From NCBI GenBank assembly GCA_949486985.1, contig CATBLW010000098.1:1-11945 (forward strand): DNA of 11,945 nt, in the 5' to 3' direction. This stretch comes from Prochlorococcus marinus str. MIT 9215. GTDB lineage: Bacteria; Cyanobacteriota; Cyanobacteriia; PCC-6307; Cyanobiaceae. The translations under genes and the position numbers were made by a program. The notes under the pieces were generated by a model. It ran no database searches. It was given only the letters and a program-made list of their open reading frames with translations, and had not been told where the DNA came from. Each line of letters starts with the position of its first letter. Position 1 is the stretch's first letter. Positions 1-6,025 of the stretch are shown here, piece after piece.

Positions 1-59
1 AACGAAACTGACGCGAACGTAACTCGATCATGTTCCATCCGTCCTTGGTCCAGATCTAA

Positions 60-872
60 ATGAAGCCTTGCATCCTGCTGATCGAAGACGACCAGGACAT
101 GCGCGATCTGCTGAGCGGCCATTTGGAGCACAGTGGTTTCGATGTCCAGAGGGCTGAAGACGGGATCAAAGGTCAAGCACTGGCTCTTCAGTACATCCCT
201 GATCTGATCCTGCTCGATCTGATGCTGCCCAAGGTTGATGGGTTGACCCTCTGCCAACGCCTGCGTCGAGACGAACGCACGGCAGGGATCCCAATCCTGA
301 TGCTTACAGCGCTGGGAGGAACCAAAGACAAAGTCAGCGGCTTCAACTCTGGTGCTGATGATTACCTAACAAAACCATTTGATCTCGAAGAGCTGCAGGT
401 GAGAGTGAAAGCTCTCCTACGACGAACCGATCGAGCCCCTGTAGGCAGCGGCAGCCATCAGGAAATTCTTAGCTATGGACCACTGACGCTTGTTCCAGAG
501 CGTTTTGAAGCGATTTGGTTTGAAGGGCCCGTTCGACTCACTCATTTGGAATTTGAGTTGCTGCATTGCCTCCTTCAAAGGCATGGCCAAACCGTTGCTC
601 CATCATTGATCCTCAAAGAAGTATGGGGATATGAACCGGACGACGACATCGAAACGATTCGCGTTCATGTGCGCCATCTGCGGACAAAATTAGAGCCCGA
701 TCCCCGCAAACCACGTTTCATCAAAACCGTCTACGGCGCTGGTTACTGCCTCGAATTACCAACTGGAGATCAGCTAGAAGGGCTTCAAGATGTACTGGCT
801 CAAGCCAGAAAAGAGAAAGAAGAAAAAAGCAAGCGCGATCAAGGTGAAGCTGGTGAGCTAGCCAGCGCCTAA
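60..872 (+). CDS. rpaA: RpaA, OmpR/PhoB-family response regulator
   Basis: A DNA-binding response regulator of 270 residues. The receiver domain (about 1-125) shows the acidic pair D10/D11, phospho-acceptor D53 in LLDLMLP, T83 and K105 in the TKPF motif. A winged-helix DNA-binding domain (about 136-235) contains LTHLEFELLHCLLQRHG and ends in VYGAGYCLEL. These two strings and EDGIKGQALALQ are close to what I know of cyanobacterial RpaA, the regulator phosphorylated by the clock-linked kinase SasA that drives circadian transcription and affects phycobilisome-photosystem coupling. Residues 236-270 form a Lys/Glu-rich tail longer than I expect for the family. The ATG at 60 directly follows an in-frame TAA, so no longer N-terminus is possible; there is no clear Shine-Dalgarno. 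It converges on holB. SasA is not in this window. The RpaA assignment over other OmpR regulators is from recognised sequence, not from a search. Confidence 0.93.
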   Translation: MKPCILLIEDDQDMRDLLSGHLEHSGFDVQRAEDGIKGQALALQYIPDLILLDLMLPKVDGLTLCQRLRRDERTAGIPILMLTALGGTKDKVSGFNSGADDYLTKPFDLEELQVRVKALLRRTDRAPVGSGSHQEILSYGPLTLVPERFEAIWFEGPVRLTHLEFELLHCLLQRHGQTVAPSLILKEVWGYEPDDDIETIRVHVRHLRTKLEPDPRKPRFIKTVYGAGYCLELPTGDQLEGLQDVLAQARKEKEEKSKRDQGEAGELASA

Positions 873-886
873 AGCCAACTTCTCAT

Positions 887-951
887 CATCAAGCCAATAA
901 ACGCATCAAGCCAACTGGCCATCAATCAAACAGCTCATCAAACAAACAGCC
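887..951. repeat. Degenerate 16-bp tandem repeat between rpaA and holB
   Basis: Four imperfect units, each beginning with catcaa, start at 887, 904, 920 and 936 (spacings 17, 16, 16). The first two share catcaagccaa; the last two share a tcaaacag-like or acaaacagc-like core. They fill most of the 86-base convergent spacer between the rpaA and holB stop codons. No GC-rich hairpin with a T-tract is visible, so a terminator is not supported. Confidence 0.5.
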
Positions 952-958
952 AATTCAG

Positions 959-1969
959 TTAGGCGGCAGGAATCATTTCCAATAACGCCACTTCCCAAGC
1001 CAACCTGGGCTGAACGAAGGAACCAAGGTGGGAGCGCAGCCTCTCCAAACGTTTCAATGGTTTGGCATCAACCTGTTGACGCCAAAGGTGGTGTTGCCAC
1101 CAATTAATCAACCAGAGCTGCTGCTCTCCATTGAGAGCCTCTGTGAGATCCCTTGCCAAAGCCAAAGCTTCCATGGGTTGCTTAGGAAGCTGTTCAAGTC
1201 GAGGCCAAAGTGGATCTGGAATCTCCTGATAAGCCTTGAGATGATGCAACAGTGCGCCTGGAGACCCTGCCGAGAGGGCGTGAAGATCTGGTCGATCCAA
1301 TTGTCTTAACGACGCCCAGGTCTCAGCGACGCGTTCCTGAGTCAAAACAGCCTGCATCGCCTCTTCATCCAAGCGAGAAAAGCAAATCTGTTGACAGCGC
1401 GAATGAATCGTCGCCAACAAGCGTTCCGGAGCAGCCGAAAGCAAAATCAGCAAGCCATGGCCAGGCTCTTCGAGGGTTTTGAGTAAGGCATTGGCCGCCG
1501 CTTCAGCCATGGCCTCCACGGCTTCAATCACCACCATCCCTCGCCTTGCCTCAACTGGCTGACGGCCAAGAAACCGGGTCAAGCCTCTGATCTGTTCCAA
1601 TCTGATCTGGGGAGGAGTACGACGACTAACCCCTTCAGCTTCGGCCTCAGAGATGGGTACCAATCGACCTTGATGCTGATATGTGGGCTCAACCCAAAGC
1701 AAATCAGGATGGTTGAAAGCTTCCAAACGTCGACGTTCGCGCAGCGAAGGCTCACCAGCCGTGAGCATCCCCTCCAGAAAACGGATCGCGGCCAAACTCC
1801 GACCCACGCCGTCAGGCCCCGTGAATAAATAGGCAGGCGCCAGACGATCCTTCGCCAAGGCGGCCTCAAGCAATGCAACAGCCAAAGGCTGTCCGATCAA
1901 ATCAGCAAACAATCCAGACTGGCCAGCCTGCGATAGCGGCTCAGATATAGGCCTGCTCTCGAGGCTCAA
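959..1969 (-). CDS. holB: DNA polymerase III delta-prime subunit (HolB)
   Basis: A clamp-loader subunit of 336 residues that helps load the sliding clamp at the replication fork. An AAA+ core is visible: LFTGPDGVGRS (about 48-58) at the P-loop position, NALLKTLEEP (159-168), and the SRC arginine-finger motif (189-191) after LLILLSAAPERLL. The P-loop lysine is replaced by arginine (R57), which fits the delta-prime role as a non-hydrolysing stator. The four-cysteine zinc module found in E. coli delta-prime between the P-loop and the HPDLLWVEP segment is absent; that stretch has no cysteine. The start is TTG at 1969, overlapping the tmk stop (TTGA) and preceded by a strong AAGGAGG seven bases upstream, which makes this start convincing. 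It is the last gene of a three-gene minus-strand unit. A DnaX-like protein is unlikely because the protein is short and lacks the P-loop lysine. Confidence 0.93.
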   Translation of the reverse strand: MSLESRPISEPLSQAGQSGLFADLIGQPLAVALLEAALAKDRLAPAYLFTGPDGVGRSLAAIRFLEGMLTAGEPSLRERRRLEAFNHPDLLWVEPTYQHQGRLVPISEAEAEGVSRRTPPQIRLEQIRGLTRFLGRQPVEARRGMVVIEAVEAMAEAAANALLKTLEEPGHGLLILLSAAPERLLATIHSRCQQICFSRLDEEAMQAVLTQERVAETWASLRQLDRPDLHALSAGSPGALLHHLKAYQEIPDPLWPRLEQLPKQPMEALALARDLTEALNGEQQLWLINWWQHHLWRQQVDAKPLKRLERLRSHLGSFVQPRLAWEVALLEMIPAA

Positions 1970-2616
1970 GTGGTCGCCTCCTTGAAGCCAGCAAAGTGCT
2001 GCCTCAATTCACGTTCCATGCATGCACTCACGATCTCCATCTGTTGATCAGCCTCAATCCGCAGCCAGTTCCGCTGCGAGGCGAGGGATCGAAAACCTGA
2101 TGCCACCCTGGACAAGAACTCAACACCTTCAGCCTCGATGCGATCGTTAGGCCTATCCCCGCGCCTGACCAGACTCTCCTCGACAGATAACTCCAATAGA
2201 ACGGTGAGATCAGGCACAAGACCTGCTGTGGCGATGCTCTCCAGTTGCTCGATCACATTCAAATCCAGTTGCCGTCCGAAACCCTGATAGGCAAGGGTGG
2301 AGCCACTAAAACGATCACTGATCACCCAATGTCCCTGCTCGAGTGCGGGCCGAATCAACTGAGCGACATGCTGAGCCCGATCGGCCGCATAGAGCAACAA
2401 TTCAGACAAAGGCTCAGGAGAGACCTCCCCAGGAGGATGCAACAACAAGGTGCGAAGCGAGGCCCCTAAAGCCGTGCCGCCAGGCTCGCGGGTGAGCAGC
2501 AAGGAGGCCCCTTCCGGCAACAAGCCACTACTAGGAAGCCAATTGGCGAGATGACGGAGCTGAGTGGTCTTGCCACAACCATCAATGCCTTCAAGAACTA
2601 AAAACCTTCCCCTCAT
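1966..2616 (-). CDS. tmk: Thymidylate kinase
   Basis: Phosphorylates dTMP to dTDP with ATP in the cytoplasm, an essential step of dTTP supply. The 216-residue length is normal for the family. Visible motifs are the P-loop GIDGCGKTT (10-18), TREPGGT (42-48) for dTMP binding, SDRFSGSTLAYQG (100-112), and the arginine-rich LID RRGDRPNDRIE (151-161). The reading frame stays open upstream to 2814. I start at the ATG at 2616 because the family N-terminus is RFLVLEGIDG, because the extra 66 codons would lie wholly inside the copper ATPase gene, and because the ATG interlocks with the ATPase stop as ATGA. No Shine-Dalgarno precedes it, so translation may depend on coupling to the upstream gene. Its own stop overlaps the holB start by four bases and its last codons carry the holB ribosome-binding site. 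Confidence 0.96.
   Translation of the reverse strand: MRGRFLVLEGIDGCGKTTQLRHLANWLPSSGLLPEGASLLLTREPGGTALGASLRTLLLHPPGEVSPEPLSELLLYAADRAQHVAQLIRPALEQGHWVISDRFSGSTLAYQGFGRQLDLNVIEQLESIATAGLVPDLTVLLELSVEESLVRRGDRPNDRIEAEGVEFLSRVASGFRSLASQRNWLRIEADQQMEIVSACMERELRQHFAGFKEATT
1977..1983 (-). promoter_or_regulatory. Shine-Dalgarno for the TTG start of holB
   Basis: The minus strand reads AAGGAGG, seven bases before the TTG at 1969 and inside the last codons of tmk. It is the only strong ribosome-binding site I see in the window, and it decides the holB start. It suggests holB can initiate independently even though it overlaps tmk. Confidence 0.85.
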
Positions 2617-4943
2617 GCAGTTCGCAAAGACAATGCATTCACCACCACAGTGACTGAACTCAAGGCCATCAACATGGCCGCCAAAGGTGGAGAGAGCAGC
2701 AAGCCAAAACCTGGCAACAACAGTCCTGCCGCAATCGGCAAGGCGATCAGGTTGTAGCCAAAAGCCCAAATCAGATTTTGTCGCACCTTGACCATGGTGC
2801 GACGAGCCAACCAAAGGGCCTCAGGCAAACCTTCAAGACGGTCTCCCAACAAAACGAGATCAGCTGAATCCTGGGCAATTTGCGTGCCCGTTCCGACAGC
2901 GATGCCTAGGTCTGCTGCAGCCAAAGCAGGCGCATCATTGATGCCATCACCAACCATGGCCACCGGGCCGATCTGCTGCAATCGCTCCAACCTCTCAAGC
3001 TTCTCAGCCGGCAACAACTGCCAACCCAGCTGCTGTGCTTGAAAACCCAGTTGATCGCCTAGTCGTTCTACGGCCTGACGGCGATCACCACTGAGCATGG
3101 CCAAAGTCATGCCTTGCTGACGCAGGCGATCGAGGGCAACACCAACATCAGGACGCAGTCGATCTTCAATCGCCACAAGGCCCAAAGCGGCATCACCGAC
3201 TGCCACACCCACCACTGACTGCCCCTGACTGGAGGCCTTGTCTACGGCAGCCTTCAGATCAGCGTTCCAATGGACACCTTCCGACTGAAGCCATTCAGGC
3301 GTGCCCACGCGGACTGTTCCCTCAACCCCTTCCAACTCGCCAGCCAAGCCTGCACCCGGATACGTTCTCGTATCAAGCGAAGGCAACAAGGACAACTGAT
3401 GCCGCTGCGCCTCCTGCAAGACAGCATGAGCCAAAGGATGCCGACTGTTCTGCTCAAGGCTGGCGGCAAGTTTCAGCAATTGATCGGGGTTCTTTGTTCC
3501 CAGCACAGCTGACACCAGGGGACGCCCCAAGGTGAGCGTGCCCGTTTTATCAAAGACGACCTGACGCAGCGAAGCAGCCATTTCAATCACATCGCCGCCA
3601 CGGAATAGCCAACCCCGCCGCGCTGCTTGTCCGGAAGCCACCGTAATCACCGTGGGAGTTGCCAAGCCCAATGCACAGGGACAAGCAACAACCAACACGG
3701 CAATGGCTAGCTGTAAAGCAAGGCCCAATGGCGTCTCAGCGCCACTGCCAAGCGAGGCATGCAAACCGTCGGCATGGCCATGCAACATCCCCTGACCGGA
3801 AGCATGCAACACCTGAGGCCAAAGCCTGGCGCCCAGCAACCACCAAAACAGGAATGTGACCGTGGCCAAGCTGACAACGCCATAGCAAAAACGGCCTGCC
3901 ACGCGATCCGCAAGACCCTGAATCGGAGCCTTACGCGCCTGGGCCTGCTCGACCAAGCTGATGATTCGCGCCAAAGCGGTTTCAGCACCTACCCGCTGCA
4001 CCTCCAACACCAACGTGGCTTCAAGGTTGAGGCTGCCTGAAGCCAGTTCAATGCCTGGGGAAGCTTCTAAAGGCAACGGCTCGCCGGTCAGGCTCGAAAC
4101 ATCCACCGCGGAATGCCCATCAACGACAACACCATCAACAGGGATGCGATCACCTGCCAATAACTGCACCCGCTCGCCAGGTCTTAAAGCACCAACCCTG
4201 ACATCACGGATGACACCATCAGCCACAACCATCCTTGCGGTATCGGGCTGCAACTGAGCCAACTGTTTCAGGGCTCGACCTGTGCGAAAACGAGCCCGTT
4301 CTTCAAGGAAGCGGCCAAGCAGCACAAAGCCCAGCAACATCACGGGCTCATTAAAGAAACAAGGCCAGCCAACTTGCGGCCAGATCAAAGCCACCAGGCT
4401 GGCCAGGTAAGCGCTGCTAACTCCCAATCCCACAAGCGTGTCCATGCTGGGAGCAAACGCCAAGGCCGCTCGGACGCCACCAACCAGAATCGGCAAACCT
4501 GGCCCCAACAAGGCAACCGTGGCCAGCACAGCATGGAAAGGCAAGGTGCCCAAAATCGGCACTTGGATATGACCACCTTCGGCAAGGTGTCCAAGCACTG
4601 ACAGCAGCAGCAACACCATGGCCACCATCAACTGGCGCCACTGACGCCACCAAGCACCTGCCGATTGACTCTCTGCTAGCGACTGTGATTCTTGATTCTG
4701 AGAATCCGTTGATCGAGCGTGCGCAGGGAAACCTCGCGCCGCCAGAACCTCCAGGATCGGCTCAAGAGCAGGGTCCTCACCCTCAAAATCCAACAAAGCT
4801 GTGCGTGTCACCAGATTGACACTGGCGTTCGAGACACTGGGCTGCTCAAGCAAGATGCGCTCAACAGAGCGCACACAACCACCACATTTCATCCCCTCGA
4901 CATCGAGCAAAACGGAATGAGCAGCCATCGTTGTATCCGTCAT
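2613..4943 (-). CDS. Copper-translocating P1B-type ATPase (CopA/CtaA/PacS-like)
   Basis: An ATP-driven Cu(I) pump of 776 residues in a membrane. Order of parts: an N-terminal heavy-metal-associated domain with GMKCGGC (17-23; C20, C23); a polar linker rich in Ser and Gln (about 79-95); membrane helices including SMDTLVGLG (166-174); an actuator domain with LTGEP (285-289); CPC in the transport helix (421-423); DKTGTLT (465-471) with the phosphorylated D465; HP (502-503); GDGINDAP (665-672); then YN (730-731) and MALSS (759-763) in the last helices. CPC with YN and MxxSS is the signature of Cu(I) pumps, P1B-1. Cyanobacteria have CtaA (import) and PacS (thylakoid) paralogues and I cannot say which this is. 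The extra loop before CPC (about 376-402) is histidine-rich. The ATG at 4943 has no Shine-Dalgarno; M6 is an alternative start. It is first in a unit with tmk and holB and overlaps tmk by four bases. Confidence 0.95.
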   Translation of the reverse strand: MTDTTMAAHSVLLDVEGMKCGGCVRSVERILLEQPSVSNASVNLVTRTALLDFEGEDPALEPILEVLAARGFPAHARSTDSQNQESQSLAESQSAGAWWRQWRQLMVAMVLLLLSVLGHLAEGGHIQVPILGTLPFHAVLATVALLGPGLPILVGGVRAALAFAPSMDTLVGLGVSSAYLASLVALIWPQVGWPCFFNEPVMLLGFVLLGRFLEERARFRTGRALKQLAQLQPDTARMVVADGVIRDVRVGALRPGERVQLLAGDRIPVDGVVVDGHSAVDVSSLTGEPLPLEASPGIELASGSLNLEATLVLEVQRVGAETALARIISLVEQAQARKAPIQGLADRVAGRFCYGVVSLATVTFLFWWLLGARLWPQVLHASGQGMLHGHADGLHASLGSGAETPLGLALQLAIAVLVVACPCALGLATPTVITVASGQAARRGWLFRGGDVIEMAASLRQVVFDKTGTLTLGRPLVSAVLGTKNPDQLLKLAASLEQNSRHPLAHAVLQEAQRHQLSLLPSLDTRTYPGAGLAGELEGVEGTVRVGTPEWLQSEGVHWNADLKAAVDKASSQGQSVVGVAVGDAALGLVAIEDRLRPDVGVALDRLRQQGMTLAMLSGDRRQAVERLGDQLGFQAQQLGWQLLPAEKLERLERLQQIGPVAMVGDGINDAPALAAADLGIAVGTGTQIAQDSADLVLLGDRLEGLPEALWLARRTMVKVRQNLIWAFGYNLIALPIAAGLLLPGFGLLLSPPLAAMLMALSSVTVVVNALSLRTA

Positions 4944-4951
4944 GTTTTGGG

Positions 4952-4981
4952 GCCCATCTCGGTGCCAGAGAAGCCCTGGGC
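4952..4981 (-). promoter_or_regulatory. Possible bulged stem-loop in copper ATPase leader
   Basis: Arms GCCCA (4952-4956) and TGGGC (4977-4981) pair, and TCTC (4957-4960) pairs with GAGA (4968-4971) around a 7-base loop, leaving a 5-base bulge. On the minus strand it would end eight bases before the ATPase ATG, so it could influence translation initiation. No known riboswitch or copper-box pattern was recognised. It may be chance. Confidence 0.25.
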
Positions 4982-4990
4982 GTACTTATT

Positions 4991-5125
4991 GCCAATGTTC
5001 TTACTGCTGAAGCTCTGAAGGGCCATGCCCTGAAGACCGAAGCTCTGACGGCCAATGCCATAAAGACCAATGACCTGAGAACCAATGACCTGAAGACCAA
5101 TGATTTGAAGAGCAATGACCTGAAA
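4991..5125. repeat. 15-bp tandem repeat upstream of ycf3, about nine units
   Basis: Nine consecutive 15-base units with consensus accaatgacctgaag. Units starting at 5066, 5081, 5096 and 5111 are nearly identical; those from 4991 to 5051 are more diverged (for example gccaatgccataaag and accgaagctctgacg). Homogeneous units at one end and decayed ones at the other suggest expansion by slippage or unequal crossover. A period divisible by three means every reading frame repeats as a pentapeptide, which explains the long open frames on both strands here. Confidence 0.85.
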
Positions 5126-5298
5126 ACAGTCGCGAATGCGCACGAATCGATCGGGAGTGCTTTCAAGCTAGTGAGAGAGAGCAAGAAAACGCAGCTTCTG
5201 ATCCGCAAAGCAGAAGCAAAAGAAAAGATTGCGGCAAGAGTGCACAGATTGCAATCCAGCAATAGCTTGACAATGGTCGTTATTCATTCAGGCCCGCC

Positions 5299-5820
5299 GT
5301 GCCCCGCACTCAAAACAAAGACAATTTCATCGACAAGACGTTCACGGTGATGGCAGATCTGATCGTCAAAGTGATGCCGATCAACAACAAAGCCAAAGAA
5401 GCGTATGTGTACTACCGCGATGGGCTCTCGTGTCAAAACTCGGGTGACTATGCCGAAGCCCTGGAGAACTACGAAGAGAGCCTGAAGCTCGAAGAGAATT
5501 GCTTTGATCGCAGCGAAACCCTCAAGAACATGGCGATCATCTACATGAGCAATGGCGACGAAGATCTCGCTCTTGTGACTTATGAGAAAGCACTAGCAGA
5601 GAACTCAAAACAGCCTTCCTGTCTCAAGAACATGGGGCTGATCTACGAAAAACGTGGCCGGCTGGCAGAAGAAGAGGGGCGTCAAGACGAAGCGGATCGC
5701 TGGTTCGATAAAGCCGTAGAAGTTTGGACTCAAGCTGTGCGGCTGTATCCCGGCGGCTACCTAGACATTGAAAACTGGCTGAAGTCGACAGGCCGAAGCA
5801 ATGTCGACGTTTACTTCTAA
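5299..5820 (+). CDS. ycf3: Photosystem I assembly protein Ycf3
   Basis: A TPR protein of 173 residues that assists assembly of photosystem I at the thylakoid membrane. The N-terminus MPRTQNKDNFIDKTFTVMAD is typical of Ycf3 in cyanobacteria and chloroplasts. Three TPR-like helical pairs follow at about 35-68 (YYRDGLSCQNSGDYAEALENY), 72-105 (LKNMAIIYMSNGDEDLA) and 108-153 (LKNMGLIYEKRG, then AVEVWTQAVRLYP), ending in GGYLDIENWLK. The start is GTG at 5299, chosen because it gives the conserved MPRTQ beginning; AGG six bases upstream is a weak ribosome-binding site. It converges with radA. Short tandem repeats sit in the spacers on both sides of the gene. Confidence 0.97.
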   Translation: MPRTQNKDNFIDKTFTVMADLIVKVMPINNKAKEAYVYYRDGLSCQNSGDYAEALENYEESLKLEENCFDRSETLKNMAIIYMSNGDEDLALVTYEKALAENSKQPSCLKNMGLIYEKRGRLAEEEGRQDEADRWFDKAVEVWTQAVRLYPGGYLDIENWLKSTGRSNVDVYF

Positions 5821-5854
5821 ACAGCTACTTCTAAAGCAGCAAACAGCTACTTCT
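5819..5854. repeat. 14-bp direct repeat at the 3' end of ycf3
   Basis: The sequence aaacagctacttct occurs exactly at 5819-5832 and 5841-5854, 22 bases apart start to start. The first copy begins within the ycf3 stop codon. A further partial copy (ttacttcta) is the end of ycf3 itself. Confidence 0.7.
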
Positions 5855-5863
5855 GAGTGATGG

Positions 5864-5947
5864 CTCTGAACTTGTTTCTCTGAGCTGGTTTCTCTGAGCT
5901 GGTTGCTCTGAGCTGGTTGAGGTAAAGGGACTGATCTGAACTGGTGG
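5864..5947. repeat. 14-bp tandem repeat between ycf3 and radA
   Basis: Four contiguous 14-base units start at 5864, 5878, 5892 and 5906. The last three are ctctgagctggtt plus one base (t, g, g); the first is the diverged ctctgaacttgttt. A degenerate fifth copy (atctgaactggtgg) lies at 5934-5947 after a 14-base interruption. They occupy much of the 205-base convergent spacer. The spacer also has a small hairpin, CTGCA-ctca-TGCAG (5972-5985), with no T-tract, so I do not call a terminator. Confidence 0.8.
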
Positions 5948-6025
5948 GAGTGGATTTACTGGCCTAAGCCACTGCACTCATGCAGGCAATTCAAAGGCGG
6001 AGTGACTGTGCCTTCTGCTGTGATT

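Larger units (their letters stand above)
4944..5298. other. Intergenic region between copper ATPase and ycf3
   Basis: A 355-base spacer between divergent genes. It holds, in order, a bulged stem-loop next to the ATPase start (4952-4981), a 15-bp tandem repeat (4991-5125), and an A/G-rich stretch up to the ycf3 start. Frames are open on both strands, but mainly because a 15-bp repeat without a stop keeps every frame open; none resembles a protein I know. A TTGACA lies at 5267-5272 but has no matching -10 at a normal distance. Promoters for both flanking genes must lie here, though I cannot place them. Confidence 0.6.

Noticed and set aside
1028..1482. Plus-strand frames opposite holB
   Set aside because: Shadows of holB with no recognisable protein features; the holB frame carries all the conserved motifs.
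2617..2814. 66-codon N-terminal extension of tmk
   Set aside because: Lies inside the copper ATPase gene, has no thymidylate-kinase similarity, and the ATG at 2616 gives the family start with an ATGA junction.
4861..5262. 133-codon minus-strand frame with FRSLV-like repeats
   Set aside because: It is another frame of the same 15-bp array and overlaps the ATPase coding start.
5267..5287. ycf3 promoter from TTGACA (5267) and TATTCA (5281)
   Set aside because: The spacing is only eight bases and no -10 lies at 16-18 bases, so a sigma-70 promoter is not supported.
4931..5350. 139-codon plus-strand frame with pentapeptide periodicity (TNDLK units)
   Set aside because: The period comes from the 15-bp DNA repeat, which keeps all frames open. 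The residue at the i-2 position is Asn, Glu or His rather than the small residue of true pentapeptide-repeat proteins, and the frame overlaps both flanking genes.
5972..5985. Terminator hairpin in the ycf3-radA spacer
   Set aside because: A 5-bp stem (CTGCA/TGCAG) without a T-tract in either direction is too weak.
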